A stretch of DNA of 64,000 bases from Pseudomonas azotoformans (GTDB taxonomy: Bacteria > Pseudomonadota > Gammaproteobacteria > Pseudomonadales > Pseudomonadaceae). A program made the translations under genes and the position numbers. Below, one piece after another: positions 27,766 to 36,030 of this stretch (position 1 is its first letter; every line of letters starts with the position of its first letter). The notes beneath the pieces are model-generated. The model did no database searches. It saw only the letters and a list, made by a program, of their open reading frames with translations, and was not told the origin of the DNA. The DNA lies in the NCBI RefSeq assembly GCF_001579805.1, contig NZ_CP014546.1, positions 1,674,001-1,738,000 on the forward strand. The letters are read 5' to 3'.

Positions 27766-29418
27766 ATGTCCCGTCCTCTGCTCTTCCTGCGTCCTGCTGC
27801 CCAGGGCTTTGCCGTTACCTTGCTGGTGACGCTGGCCGGTTGTGGGCTGTCCTCTTCCCACGATGTGGCCAAGCCTGACGAAGCGGCGCCAGTCTCCGAG
27901 CTGCAAAGCGCTCCAGTGCAAGGCGCGCTGGTTAAACGCATGCCGATGCCTGCACCTTTGAGCGCACGAAGGGTGATGCAGGAGTCCGTGGCAATGGACT
28001 ACCGCAGCGAACCCCGCGAACAGTACGAAAACCTACCGGACAACCCGGTGCATCGCGTGGCTGAAACGCCGGTTTCAACCTTCAGCGTGGATGTCGACAC
28101 CGGCAGCTACGCCAACGTAAGACGCTTCCTCAACCAAGGCAGCCTGCCGCCCGAAGGCGCTGTACGACTGGAGGAAATGGTCAACTACTTCCCCTACCAC
28201 TACGCGCTGCCCACCGACGGCTCGCCCTTTGGCGTAACCGCCGAAGTGGCCGCCACACCGTGGAACCCTCACACCCAGTTGCTGCGCATCGGCATCAAGG
28301 CCTCCGACCGCGCCGTGGCGCAATTGGCGCCGGCCAACCTGGTGTTCCTGGTGGACGTATCCGGCTCCATGGACCGTCGCGAAGGTTTGCCGCTGGTCAA
28401 AAGCACCCTGAAACTGCTGGTTGATCAATTGCGCGATCAAGACCGTGTTTCTTTGGTGGTCTACGCCGGGGAGTCCCGTGTAGTGCTCAAGCCTACTTCG
28501 GGTCGTGACAAAGAGAAGATCCGCAACGCCATCGACCAACTCACTGCCGGCGGTTCAACGGCGGGTGCGTCGGGTATTGAGCTGGCCTACCAGATGGCCC
28601 GCGAAGGGTTTATCGACAAGGGCATCAACCGCATCCTGCTGGCCACCGACGGTGACTTCAACGTGGGTATCAGCGACTTCGACAGCCTCAAGCAAATGGC
28701 GGTTGAGCAGCGTAAAAGCGGCGTTTCCCTGACCACCCTCGGCTTTGGTGTGGATAACTACAACGAACATCTGATGGAACAGCTGGCCGATGCGGGCGAC
28801 GGTAACTACGCCTACATCGACAACCTGCGCGAAGCGCGCAAAGTACTGGTGGACCAACTCAGTTCGACCCTGGCGATCGTGGCCCGTGACGTGAAATTGC
28901 AGGTGGAATTCAACCCGGCGCGCGTCAGCGAATATCGCCTGCTGGGCTATGAAAACCGCGCCTTGAAGCGTGAGGACTTCAACAACGACAAGGTCGACGC
29001 GGGTGAAGTCGGGGCCGGGCATACGGTCACTGCGCTGTACGAAATTGTGCCCAAGGGCGAGAAGGGTTGGCTGGAGCCCTTGCGCTACGCTGCTGCGCCG
29101 GCCGCCGAGGATAAATCCACTGAGCTGGCGATGCTGCGTGTGCGCTACAAGCCGGCGGCGGGTGGCGACAGCCAGTTGATCGAGCAGCCCATCAGCGCTG
29201 TGTCGAGCAAGGCCAGCGATGACCTGCGTTTCGCCGCCGCAGTGGCGGCCTTCGCTCAACAACTCAAGGGCGATGGCCGCTACACTGGCAGCATGAGCCT
29301 GCAGGACACCGCCGCACTGGCCCGCTCGGCCCGAGGCGACGACCCCTTCGGGCTGCGTAATGAGTTTGTGCAACTGGTGGAATTGGCCCAGAGCCTTAAA
29401 CCTGTGGCCAAACCGTGA
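27766..29418 (+). CDS. VWA domain lipoprotein (YfbK-like)
   Basis: 550 residues from ATG 27766. Lipobox TLAGC (Cys26). An N-terminal von Willebrand-associated domain (about 80-175; FSVDVDTGSYANVRRFL, VNYFPY) precedes the VWA domain with MIDAS DVSGSM (197-202), later SIS-like TAGASG and TDGDFN. A C-terminal DUF3520-type region includes YKPAAGG and ends at the RSARGDDPFGLRNEFVQLV helix. It precedes an ECF sigma/anti-sigma pair by 22 bp and may be co-regulated with it. Metal-dependent protein-protein contact in the periplasm is the family expectation; the partner is unknown. Confidence 0.88.
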   Translation: MSRPLLFLRPAAQGFAVTLLVTLAGCGLSSSHDVAKPDEAAPVSELQSAPVQGALVKRMPMPAPLSARRVMQESVAMDYRSEPREQYENLPDNPVHRVAETPVSTFSVDVDTGSYANVRRFLNQGSLPPEGAVRLEEMVNYFPYHYALPTDGSPFGVTAEVAATPWNPHTQLLRIGIKASDRAVAQLAPANLVFLVDVSGSMDRREGLPLVKSTLKLLVDQLRDQDRVSLVVYAGESRVVLKPTSGRDKEKIRNAIDQLTAGGSTAGASGIELAYQMAREGFIDKGINRILLATDGDFNVGISDFDSLKQMAVEQRKSGVSLTTLGFGVDNYNEHLMEQLADAGDGNYAYIDNLREARKVLVDQLSSTLAIVARDVKLQVEFNPARVSEYRLLGYENRALKREDFNNDKVDAGEVGAGHTVTALYEIVPKGEKGWLEPLRYAAAPAAEDKSTELAMLRVRYKPAAGGDSQLIEQPISAVSSKASDDLRFAAAVAAFAQQLKGDGRYTGSMSLQDTAALARSARGDDPFGLRNEFVQLVELAQSLKPVAKP

Positions 29419-29440
29419 ATAAAGGGAGTTAGCCGTCGAT

Positions 29441-30013
29441 ATGCCCGCTCCAGACGTCCTACCCAGCGACGAATCACTGCTGGCCCGATACCGAACCGGC
29501 GACAGCGCCGCGTTCGAAGCCTTGTACGCCCGGCACCGCCAGGGCCTGTACCGATTCCTTGTGTCCTTGAGCAACAAGACCGAACTGGCCGAGGAAATCT
29601 ACCAGGAAACCTGGCTCAGCCTGATCCGCAGCGCCACCCAGCCACAAGGCCGGGCGAGTTTTCGTACTTGGTTGTTCCAGATCGCCCGCAATCGCCTGAT
29701 CGATTACTGGCGCAAGCACGGCATCCACAACCCGCTGCACGACAGCTACGACGAGCAACTGCACGCCCAGGCCGACGACAGTGCCGGCCCCGAGCAGCAG
29801 CTGAGCCTGAGTCGCGACCAGGCGCGGCTCGACGCTGCGCTGCAAGACCTGCCCGAGGACCAGCGCGAAGTCTTCCTGCTGCGCCTGCACGGCGACCTCG
29901 AAGTGCCGCAAATCGCCGCCCTCACTGGCGCCCCGCTGGAAACCGTCAAAAGCCGCCTGCGTTACGCCCAGCAGAAACTGCGCCGCCTGCTGGCCGAGGA
30001 GATACCCGCATGA
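29441..30013 (+). CDS. ECF-type RNA polymerase sigma factor
   Basis: 190 residues. Region 2 includes YARHRQGLYRFL, AEEIYQETWLSLIRS and FRTWLFQIARNRLIDYWR. Region 4 includes LPEDQREVFLLRLHGDLEVPQIAALTGAPLETVKSRLRYAQ. It directs transcription of a stress or envelope regulon. Its stop overlaps the start of the next gene by ATGA, the usual layout for a sigma factor and its regulator. Confidence 0.95.
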   Translation: MPAPDVLPSDESLLARYRTGDSAAFEALYARHRQGLYRFLVSLSNKTELAEEIYQETWLSLIRSATQPQGRASFRTWLFQIARNRLIDYWRKHGIHNPLHDSYDEQLHAQADDSAGPEQQLSLSRDQARLDAALQDLPEDQREVFLLRLHGDLEVPQIAALTGAPLETVKSRLRYAQQKLRRLLAEEIPA

Positions 30014-30603
30014 CCGACTCCCGACACACCCCGGACCCCGACGACATGCTGCTCCAGCACATGCGTCAACACAGCACCGGCGAGCCGCCCGCGTCCCTCG
30101 ACGCCTTCATCCTCAACACCGCCCGCCGCGAAGCCCCGGCACCGCAACCGAACCTGTGGCAACGCTGGCTGCAAGCCTGCCAACGGCCACGCTGGCAAAT
30201 GGCATTCGCCACGGTTGCAAGCTTGGCGCTGATGATCGGCGTGGTGATGCGCTCACCTGTGCCGCAACCCGAAATCTCCACAGCGACCTTCTCCGCGCTG
30301 CATGAGCAAGCCGCGCCTGCCGCTGCGCCGCCAATGTCCGCACCTGCGCCCGTGGCCCGACTGGCCATCGCGCCCAATGCCGAACGTGCGCAAGTTATGG
30401 GATCGATGGCGGATGAGTCGAGCGCCAAGCTGAGTAAGCGCGCGCCGGTGGCGTTGCCTTCGTTGGAGGAGGGGCTGCAGGAAATCATCAACCTGCGTGA
30501 CGTTGGGGAGACCAGAGCGGCAGATGAGAAGCTGTTGGCCCTGCATCAGCGCTTTCCGGAGGTGGACTTGCCGGCGCGGTTGGAGGCGTTGCAGAAACAC
30601 TGA
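30010..30603 (+). CDS. Putative anti-sigma factor, single-pass membrane protein
   Basis: 197 residues. The cytoplasmic N-terminus (about 1-60) is followed by a membrane helix (about 68-85; MAFATVASLALMIGVVM) and a periplasmic part rich in Ala/Pro. A C-terminal helix (LEEGLQEIINLRDVGETRAADEKLLALHQRFP) ends it. ATGA overlap with the sigma gene and this topology indicate the sigma regulator. No zinc-binding HxxxCxxC motif is present, so it is not a classical ZAS protein. Confidence 0.75.
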   Translation: MTDSRHTPDPDDMLLQHMRQHSTGEPPASLDAFILNTARREAPAPQPNLWQRWLQACQRPRWQMAFATVASLALMIGVVMRSPVPQPEISTATFSALHEQAAPAAAPPMSAPAPVARLAIAPNAERAQVMGSMADESSAKLSKRAPVALPSLEEGLQEIINLRDVGETRAADEKLLALHQRFPEVDLPARLEALQKH

Positions 30604-30620
30604 ATCGTCGCCCACAAAAA

Positions 30621-30650
30621 AGCCCCAGGCCTTTCGACCTGGGGCTTTTT
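30621..30650 (+). terminator. Rho-independent terminator after the anti-sigma gene
   Basis: AGCCCCAGG (30621-30629) and CCTGGGGCT (30638-30646) form a 9-bp GC-rich stem followed by TTTTT to 30650; preceding A residues make it bidirectional. It marks the end of the core genes before the island. Confidence 0.92.
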
Positions 30651-30659
30651 CAGCATATC

Positions 30660-30683
30660 TGGTGCCCCGGCGCCGTTTGAACC
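30660..30683. other. Candidate left attachment-site remnant of the island
   Basis: TGGTGCCCCGGCGCC followed by GTTTGAACC resembles the 3' end of tRNA-Arg at 50387-50411 (TGGTGCACCCGGCGG then ATTCGAACC), about 20 of 25 positions in the same orientation. It falls directly after the terminator that ends the core genes. The match is too degenerate for a recent att duplication and part of it is generic T-arm sequence, so this is only a candidate boundary. Confidence 0.35.
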
Positions 30684-30734
30684 TGTAGGTAGTGTCCCCG
30701 TGTTTAAAGGGCTTTGTCTTCTTGTTGTTTCAAA

Positions 30735-30755
30735 GGGATACACCAGGGGATACAC
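30735..30755. repeat. Doublet word GGGATACAC x2 at the left island end
   Basis: GGGATACAC occurs at 30735-30743 and 30747-30755, 12 bp apart. It resembles the GGTACA doublet beside the integrase (50255 and 50267, also 12 bp apart). Integrase arm-binding sites are one explanation. Confidence 0.55.
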
Positions 30756-31179
30756 GGCGCTGTCTGCTGGGGTGTTTTTGGCCCGTTTCACGCTGGCTGA
30801 AAAAGCCGTCTAAGTTCGTTGTTCCATCCCCGACGAACGGTAACGTCATCACCATCACCATCACCATCACCACTCCTCTGATGGTTCAGTCCATAAGTGG
30901 CCCGCTTATCTCGCTCCTCACGTTTGGGGAGTCATCGCCACACTTTTGCGGCGATGGTGCTGGCGCCGTGTAGCAGTTCCACCACACAGAGGCATTCTTG
31001 CCAATCCCCCGCGCCAGCACTACCCCGAATCAGGGTAGTGGATGATTAAATGAACGAAAAATTTCCCGAATGCTCAAATTTCATGATAGGAGATGCTGAG
31101 CGGTAGTAGTCTGCCGCTGTATCTGGATGTATTCTGCGCTACGTTTTTTGGTGGCAGTATGATGGCGCTCTGATTTGCA
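30756..31179. other. Gene-free island edge with hairpin and hexamer repeat
   Basis: No convincing gene is visible. A CATCAC hexamer is tandemly repeated at about 30847-30873. A perfect 8-bp hairpin CACTACCC (31018-31025) / GGGTAGTG (31033-31040) follows, then AT-rich DNA. Confidence 0.4.
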
Positions 31180-31316
31180 TCGTTGAGGCTTGTAAGCATT
31201 CTCTTACGTCTCATTGAGCCGATTGCTTACCGTCACCAGTCTCCAAATAGACTACGCTGGCCTTACGCCAGAAAAACGCAGGACGGTCGCTCTTTTAAAG
31301 AACGGCCGTTTTTTGC
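31180..31316 (+). ncRNA. Possible structured small RNA or leader ending in a terminator
   Basis: Three dyads follow in order: GTAAG (31190) / CTTAC (31202); CTGGC / GCCAG near 31257-31271; and ACGGTCG (31283-31289) / CGGCCGT (31303-31309) with inner TCTTT/AAAGA pairs and TTTTT after it. The last is a good intrinsic terminator although no gene ends upstream, so it either ends a short RNA or attenuates the operon at 31364. No promoter could be fixed by eye. Confidence 0.35.
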
Positions 31317-31363
31317 CGATGATGTAAATAGACCAAGCACACCAGGGTGGACCAGGAGGGGAA

Positions 31364-31561
31364 ATGCACACTACTAAATCCTCAGCACAGAAACGCAAAG
31401 CTTTGTATGAGTCGCTTGTAGGCACCGCTGACACCCAGCGCGAGACTCAGGCTCACAGCCTTCAAGGCTCCAATCGAGATTTCGAGCTTTACAGCGCACT
31501 CGATTACTCGATCCAAACCACAGTAGCTACTGATACCAGAGCGATTGCACGGACTGCATAA
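31364..31561 (+). CDS. Small hypothetical protein upstream of the serine protease
   Basis: 65 residues with a strong AGGAGGGG seven bases before the ATG. Hydrophilic, with a basic N-terminus (KSSAQKRKALYESLVG). It ends 5 bp before the protease gene and must be co-transcribed with it. No family recognised; a partner, substrate or regulator of the protease is possible. Confidence 0.6.
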   Translation: MHTTKSSAQKRKALYESLVGTADTQRETQAHSLQGSNRDFELYSALDYSIQTTVATDTRAIARTA

Positions 31562-31566
31562 CCCGT

Positions 31567-32472
31567 ATGCCCAACATGAACGATGTACTCCGTGAGATTC
31601 AGCAAGAAGCTGGAGCTCACGGAGATGCGGCTGCCGATATCGTCAGGCGTAAATATCTCGCAGCGCTAACCAAGCATACCGGACGCAACACCATTGCTTA
31701 TTACTCCGGCTTCTTGACCTCGAATCCCAACAATCCTCACCTCTCTGTGAATGATGTCGACAAGAACTCGTTCATGGCGGCTGTGCATGGTTTTGATTTC
31801 GAGAAAGGGCTTGATCTGATTCTGCACACCCCTGGTGGTGACATTGGTGCAACTGAATCACTGGTCGATTATCTCCACCAGCTATTCGATAAAAATATTC
31901 GGGTGCTTGTGCCGCAGATAGCGATGTCTGCCGGAACAATGATCGCGTGCTCTGCCAAAGAGATCATCATGGGCAAGCAGTCGAGCCTTGGCCCCATCGA
32001 TCCTCAAATCAGAGGTATCCCTGCTATTGGCGTCCTAGCCGAGCTGGATAAGGCTGCGAAAGACATCGAAGAAAACCCCCATAAGATCGAGATATGGCGG
32101 GTTATTTTGAATAAATACAATCCGACTCTCATCGTTAGCTGTGAACAAGCGATCGAATGGGCGAAAGAATTTGTTGAGTCTTGGCTCACAAGCACAATGT
32201 TTGAAGGTGACGCTCAGGGGCCTGAAAAGGCTGCCCGGGTGATCTCGCTGCTCAGTGAGTTTGATCACACCCGAAATCACAGCCGTCACTTCAATATGAA
32301 CAAATGTCGGGACATTGGTTTAAACGTCACGGCCATGGAAGACGACGATAATCTTCAAGATTTACTGTTATCTGTTCACCACTGCTATATGCATGTAATG
32401 GATGGGGGGCGGATCGCAAAAATGGTTGAAAATCACCTTGGTATGGGGCAGATCCGAATCATTACCGCCTGA
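31567..32472 (+). CDS. SDH-family (SppA/ClpP-class) serine protease
   Basis: 301 residues, no signal peptide or membrane helix, so cytosolic. The fold is that of serine dehydrogenase proteinases (PF01972): LILHTPGGD (84-92) supplies the oxyanion Gly pair, and QIAMSAGTMIAC places the nucleophile Ser121. SSLGPIDPQI follows. Such proteases process proteins as oligomers, and relatives are found among phage-defence cargo. The second ATG (31576) is an alternative start. Here it forms a two-gene unit with the 65-residue protein in an island. A defence role is inference. Confidence 0.82.
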   Translation: MPNMNDVLREIQQEAGAHGDAAADIVRRKYLAALTKHTGRNTIAYYSGFLTSNPNNPHLSVNDVDKNSFMAAVHGFDFEKGLDLILHTPGGDIGATESLVDYLHQLFDKNIRVLVPQIAMSAGTMIACSAKEIIMGKQSSLGPIDPQIRGIPAIGVLAELDKAAKDIEENPHKIEIWRVILNKYNPTLIVSCEQAIEWAKEFVESWLTSTMFEGDAQGPEKAARVISLLSEFDHTRNHSRHFNMNKCRDIGLNVTAMEDDDNLQDLLLSVHHCYMHVMDGGRIAKMVENHLGMGQIRIITA

Positions 32473-32495
32473 GTTTCCGGCGGATTTTATGAATT

Positions 32496-32524
32496 AAAGC
32501 TTGCAGTTATGCAGGCTTTTTTTT
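32496..32524 (+). terminator. Terminator after the SDH protease
   Basis: AAAGC-T-TGCA (32496-32505) pairs with TGCA-G-GCTTT (32510-32519) around a 4-base loop, followed by eight T. Confidence 0.88.
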
Positions 32525-32562
32525 CGTCCGAAAACTTTCCAGTTCTGAGATATCCGGCCATA

Positions 32563-32653
32563 AGGTAGACCAAATTGGATAGTGGACTATCCGCCTGACC
32601 TCCCAATACGGTAGGTCAGGTTCCGGTAACCACCTGAATCTCGCAGGCGGTCT
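32563..32653. repeat. Nested palindromes between cargo modules
   Basis: GTAGACC near 32564 is inverted as GGTCTAC near 32647. Inside it lie GGATAG-TGGA-CTATCC (about 32576-32591) and CTGACCT...AGGTCAG (about 32595-32619). No gene fits this 220-bp gap; these look like protein-binding or recombination sites. Confidence 0.5.
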
Positions 32654-32696
32654 ACAACCGCATTTCCCTGATAACACGCCTTGGCTCAGCTCCCCG

Positions 32697-32927
32697 TTAA
32701 AGGGCGCGCCGGGCGTCCTTCGTGAGCTGGTCGAGCGCCTGCTCCTCGAATGCCGCCGCCATTGCGCTGGCCTTCCTGACGATCAGCAGCGCCAGTTCCG
32801 GCGGAAACACCACCTTGTCGGCTGGTAGATAATCACAATCAATAACGGACACTTTTCGTTCCTTCGGCTGTTGGTTATCCGGGATTTTAATCGGACCATC
32901 GTGTTTTTTTGCTCTATTAATTTTCAT
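32697..32927 (-). CDS. Small hypothetical protein coupled to the HNH gene
   Basis: 76 residues with a basic N-terminus (MKINRAKKHDGPIKIP) and a helical C-terminus (ELALLIVRKASAMAAAFEEQALDQL). Its ATG at 32927 lies 11 bp inside the end of the HNH gene, so it is translated with it. No family recognised; a small partner protein of the nuclease is possible. Confidence 0.6.
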   Translation of the reverse strand: MKINRAKKHDGPIKIPDNQQPKERKVSVIDCDYLPADKVVFPPELALLIVRKASAMAAAFEEQALDQLTKDARRAL

Positions 32928-34026
32928 ATCTTAATAGATAAGGAGTGAGCTTTTCCGCTATCAATCGGCAAAGCTTTTTGTACTGAGCGTCAGTTAAAGC
33001 TTCACCTTTATTTGCACCGCAGTTTTGAAACGCAAACTCAACAGCTTCAGATAAAACACGATCTCTCTCTCTGGCTTCTGACATCGCTAATGCAACAGGT
33101 ATCACTGCTTCAAGGCACTGTTGCATTTTGATTGGGTCGTATCTCTCATAATTGTATGTTGCGTAGACATCCTCCAGGCTCAACGGTATACGAACATTCA
33201 ATGAAAGCTCTGTCCCTGTGATGGGATCGATCGCGTAACTCTTGGAGATGGCGCGCCCAGTATATTTTTCTGATAGGCACACGACCATTCGCTGTATACC
33301 AAAGTACTCCACATAACCCAGAAGAAGCCCAGACTCGGGGTCTCCTTGAATGGCTACGCAGTGCAAGGGGGTATTAATAGGGCGGTTCTCGACTAATTCC
33401 TGCTCATTGTAGTAGCCGAAGCACGGGCTGCCATCGTGCCGAAGGTACTCGATAGCCTGCTCGCATGTGTTAGATGCGATGCCGGCGCTGTACGCCAAGC
33501 CCAGCGCGGATTTAACGAGCGATTTACCAGATTTTGGGCCACCAAAGTCAAGGTTAAATTCCAGCATTCCGGATAAGTACTCATCTGTAGGCAGCAATTC
33601 GGAAGCCAATTTTTCTATATCTATGGTCGGATGTTTTCTTTTTACGCCCTGCAGAATTGACTTGGCTTCTTTGATGTCTCGGGCAAGTATTCTAATGCTC
33701 GTTTTGCCATCACTTGTCGATTCTTCAAAGCTTACTTTAGATGGTGACATTCCCCCTTTGCTGTGAAGTATTAGAGATCTACCTTCTGTGGTTGTGAATG
33801 TTTGCGAAGGAGGATTTCCTCGTTCTCTTTGAATGAAGAATATTAGACACAGTGGATTCAACTGCTTGCTGAGCTCCGTGTCCCATTCATCACCTGTAGT
33901 GCTGTTACAGTTCCTGCATAGAAAGCCTTTTATTTTTCTCCTGCCACCTATGCTATTGGGGATGACGTGCTCTCTCGAGTCATTCTCAGTGGTTATATTG
34001 ATCTCGCATAAGCTGCAAAAATCCAT
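32917..34026 (-). CDS. HNH endonuclease domain protein
   Basis: 369 residues. The N-terminal HNH domain reads CSLCEINITTENDSREHVIP...GFLCRNCNSTTGDEWD: two CxxC zinc pairs around EHVIPNSIGG, with the catalytic His in EHVIP. Residues 60-369 form an unrecognised helical and beta domain that may sense or bind a target. AT-rich relative to the core genes. The gene and its 76-residue partner form an isolated minus-strand module, consistent with an anti-phage nuclease, although that role is inference. Confidence 0.75.
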   Translation of the reverse strand: MDFCSLCEINITTENDSREHVIPNSIGGRRKIKGFLCRNCNSTTGDEWDTELSKQLNPLCLIFFIQRERGNPPSQTFTTTEGRSLILHSKGGMSPSKVSFEESTSDGKTSIRILARDIKEAKSILQGVKRKHPTIDIEKLASELLPTDEYLSGMLEFNLDFGGPKSGKSLVKSALGLAYSAGIASNTCEQAIEYLRHDGSPCFGYYNEQELVENRPINTPLHCVAIQGDPESGLLLGYVEYFGIQRMVVCLSEKYTGRAISKSYAIDPITGTELSLNVRIPLSLEDVYATYNYERYDPIKMQQCLEAVIPVALAMSEARERDRVLSEAVEFAFQNCGANKGEALTDAQYKKLCRLIAEKLTPYLLRYEN

Positions 34027-34674
34027 CTACGAATCTCCGTTCTCGGTGACCTTGTTAGCGAGTGTAGCCTCCAGTGCGTTCCAGCTCCTTGACTGTTCCG
34101 GACGAGCAAGTATTCCCTAGACGAGCTTCAATCCTCAGTTTGCTGGGCGTCACGTTGCAGGCGCTGGAATCCACGCAAAAGGGGCGGTTTGGCCCTGGTT
34201 GTCGGCGAAAATCCGTCTAGGGCCTGTCTAGTATTGCCTGGCGCGCTAAGGATTTGTCTGGCCCGGTATTTCGCCACCCCATCCCGCCAGCGAGGGCCTG
34301 GATATCCATTTCACAGCAGCCTTGACGGCCACCTCTTAAATTCTTGACGAGGCTGGTGCTGGCCAAGCTGCGAGAATGCCCGCAAAGCCTTTCCACGCTT
34401 GGCTTTGAACGATCCGGTTGCTGGTGGCGCCAGATAAACCCGTCAAGACCTGTCAAGAATTTCGTCAAGGCTGGTCAAGGATGACGGTCGCGTTTGCCCG
34501 GTTCGACCGTGTGCCACTTGTCCCTCAAGTGACTGTCTCGGCTAGCCCCTTTTTCTGGACGGGGTAGCTATCCGGCCTCATGCCCGATCTGCCGCCAGCC
34601 TTTACTGGCTTTGGCCCGCGGGCCGAGTTGGATGAGCTGCGGCGTCTCCAGCCGTCCAGAGCCTGTCCAGAATC
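34027..34674. repeat. Gene-free gap with GTCNAG-type doublet words
   Basis: No gene is visible in 648 bp. GTCTAG occurs at 34215 and 34226. GTCAAG occurs at 34442, 34452, 34464 and 34474 (steps 10, 12, 10), with its inverse CTTGAC at 34321 and 34343. GTCCAG occurs at 34654 and 34665. Hairpins include CACTT...AAGTG near 34509-34525 and GCTAGCCCC...GGGGTAGC near 34541-34570. Confidence 0.6.
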
Positions 34675-34907
34675 CTAGCCTGAGTCACGACTGCCCAGGC
34701 TGCCGGCGACGGTCAGCTCAGCAATGCCCTTGCGAATGAACACCAGGTTCTCGTCTAGCGTTTCCAGCGCGCCGCGCACGTTGTTGGCAATGTCGGCCGA
34801 TCCGCGTGCTCGACCCAGTTGGAAAGCTCCTCCACCGCGGCGCCCAGGGCGAGTTGGTTTTGATTCAGGCGGTCGAACAGGCTGGCGATCAGTTTGGTGT
34901 CCGTCAT
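34675..34907 (-). pseudogene. Small conserved island protein, frameshifted as read
   Basis: The frame from ATG 34907 (GGAG upstream) reads MTDTKLIASLFDRLNQNQLALG and LSNWVEHADRP. It goes out of register near 34808, and the other frame continues as GSADIANNVRGALETLDENLVFIRKGIAEL to the stop at 34675. Inserting one G in GAGCACGCGG restores WVEQRGSADIANNV. The protein would be about 77 residues of unknown function. A lesion or a sequencing error. Confidence 0.65.
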
Positions 34908-35300
34908 GGTGGCTCTCCGTGTTTCGAAAGAGCGTAGCACCGGCGCAGTGAATGCCCGTAATCACCTTTACGTGGTTGCGTCTGCCGGCGGCAAAGTGGC
35001 CTGGCGATGTGATACGGGATTTCCCCGCATCTGCCCGCCCATAGGGGCCGCTGCGGGTTCTCAGGCGGCCACGCTCGCCGAATCTGTCTCATGCCTGTCT
35101 CACATTCGCCAGCGATTCGGTAAAGGGCAGGTAAAAGTAGGCGGGCAGAAAGCGCCGTATCCGTCTGGGGTCTGTCAGGGGTATCAGCTGCCACGCTGCG
35201 CCTGTTTGACGGGCTAGCCACGCGATAAGCCTCAGACGCCCACCCGGCGTGGGTCTGGTCTGATGGCTGCCTCGCATTCCGTCAAAGTGTGGTCAAAGTG
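34908..35300. repeat. Gap with CTGTCTCA and GTCAAAGTG doublets
   Basis: No gene is visible between the small pseudogene and the next gene. CTGTCTCA occurs at 35084 and 35095, and GTCAAAGTG at 35281 and 35292, both 11 bp apart. The second doublet runs a few bases into the end of the following gene. GC-rich palindromic stretches lie around 35020-35075. Confidence 0.55.
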
Positions 35301-36030
35301 GCGAGCCAGGCTTTACACGCATTGCGAAGCGCCGGGGGGCCGTATGGGTCTCTAAAGCCACACCCCACGCCTCTACCACCTCATCAGAGGAGAGCAGCCC
35401 GGTTGAGCTGACGCTTCCAGTCGCTTGGATCGTTATGTCCCCCAGCACGGCCATGTAGGCGGCAATGGTTTGTGGCAGAACCAGAAAACCGGAACCATGG
35501 CTGTCGTGAACCATTAGTTCACCCCGGCCGAGTGAAACACTATGGAGAAGCGCCCGATAAGTTCGATGGGTGAATTTGGACAGTTCCTGATAGAAAACTC
35601 TGCGTTCAGTAGCCGCTTCCACTCCATCTAAAGCTTCGATCAGCTTCCGGATTTCGCCATGAGAAATCGTGTCGTTCGCGTACCATTTCTTCAAAGCCAC
35701 TTCGGCCTTTGGAGATTCCACGTGCAAATAGCGCATCACGTCGATCGCTTCAACTGCGTCACGGAAGACTCGCGCAACTGGCCGGTGCCGTGTCTCCTTC
35801 AGTAAGGCCACGCAGTCCAAGAGTGATGCCAGTAAGTCCATGGTGATTAGCCAAGTAGCCTTCTGCAGTGACTGCTCGTCGCGATGGTATTTCAGTGTGT
35901 GCGGCCTAAGGCGTTTGATGATTTCACGAAGCAGGGCATCGCATTCCCTGAGGAACTGGAACTGGGCTTCGTGCTCGTACGGGTTGTCGTAGGCCTCCTG
36001 GGGATGTCGACCCCAAACGATGCTGGGCAT
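35293..36030 (-). CDS. Hypothetical helical protein, possibly DUF5677/HEPN-like
   Basis: 245 residues from ATG 36030; an in-frame start at 36060 is possible. It is predicted to be largely alpha-helical and has no signal or membrane segment. The blocks RPVARVFRDAVEAIDVMRYL and FYQELSKFTHRTYRALLH resemble the R...H helices of DUF5677/HEPN-type proteins, which often occur in defence loci, but this is a weak resemblance. A single-gene module between two repeat-filled gaps. Confidence 0.6.
   Translation of the reverse strand: MPSIVWGRHPQEAYDNPYEHEAQFQFLRECDALLREIIKRLRPHTLKYHRDEQSLQKATWLITMDLLASLLDCVALLKETRHRPVARVFRDAVEAIDVMRYLHVESPKAEVALKKWYANDTISHGEIRKLIEALDGVEAATERRVFYQELSKFTHRTYRALLHSVSLGRGELMVHDSHGSGFLVLPQTIAAYMAVLGDITIQATGSVSSTGLLSSDEVVEAWGVALETHTAPRRFAMRVKPGSPL

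Noticed and set aside
30847..30873. Tandem CATCAC repeat that can read as poly-His or as alternating Ile-Thr, like a thr/ilv leader peptide
   Set aside because: A stop lies just before the His frame. No amino-acid biosynthesis gene follows and no attenuator pairs with the Ile-Thr frame. Treated as a simple repeat.
34724..34951. 75-codon plus-strand frame overlapping the small island pseudogene
   Set aside because: Antisense to a frame with recognisable protein segments and an RBS; no independent support.
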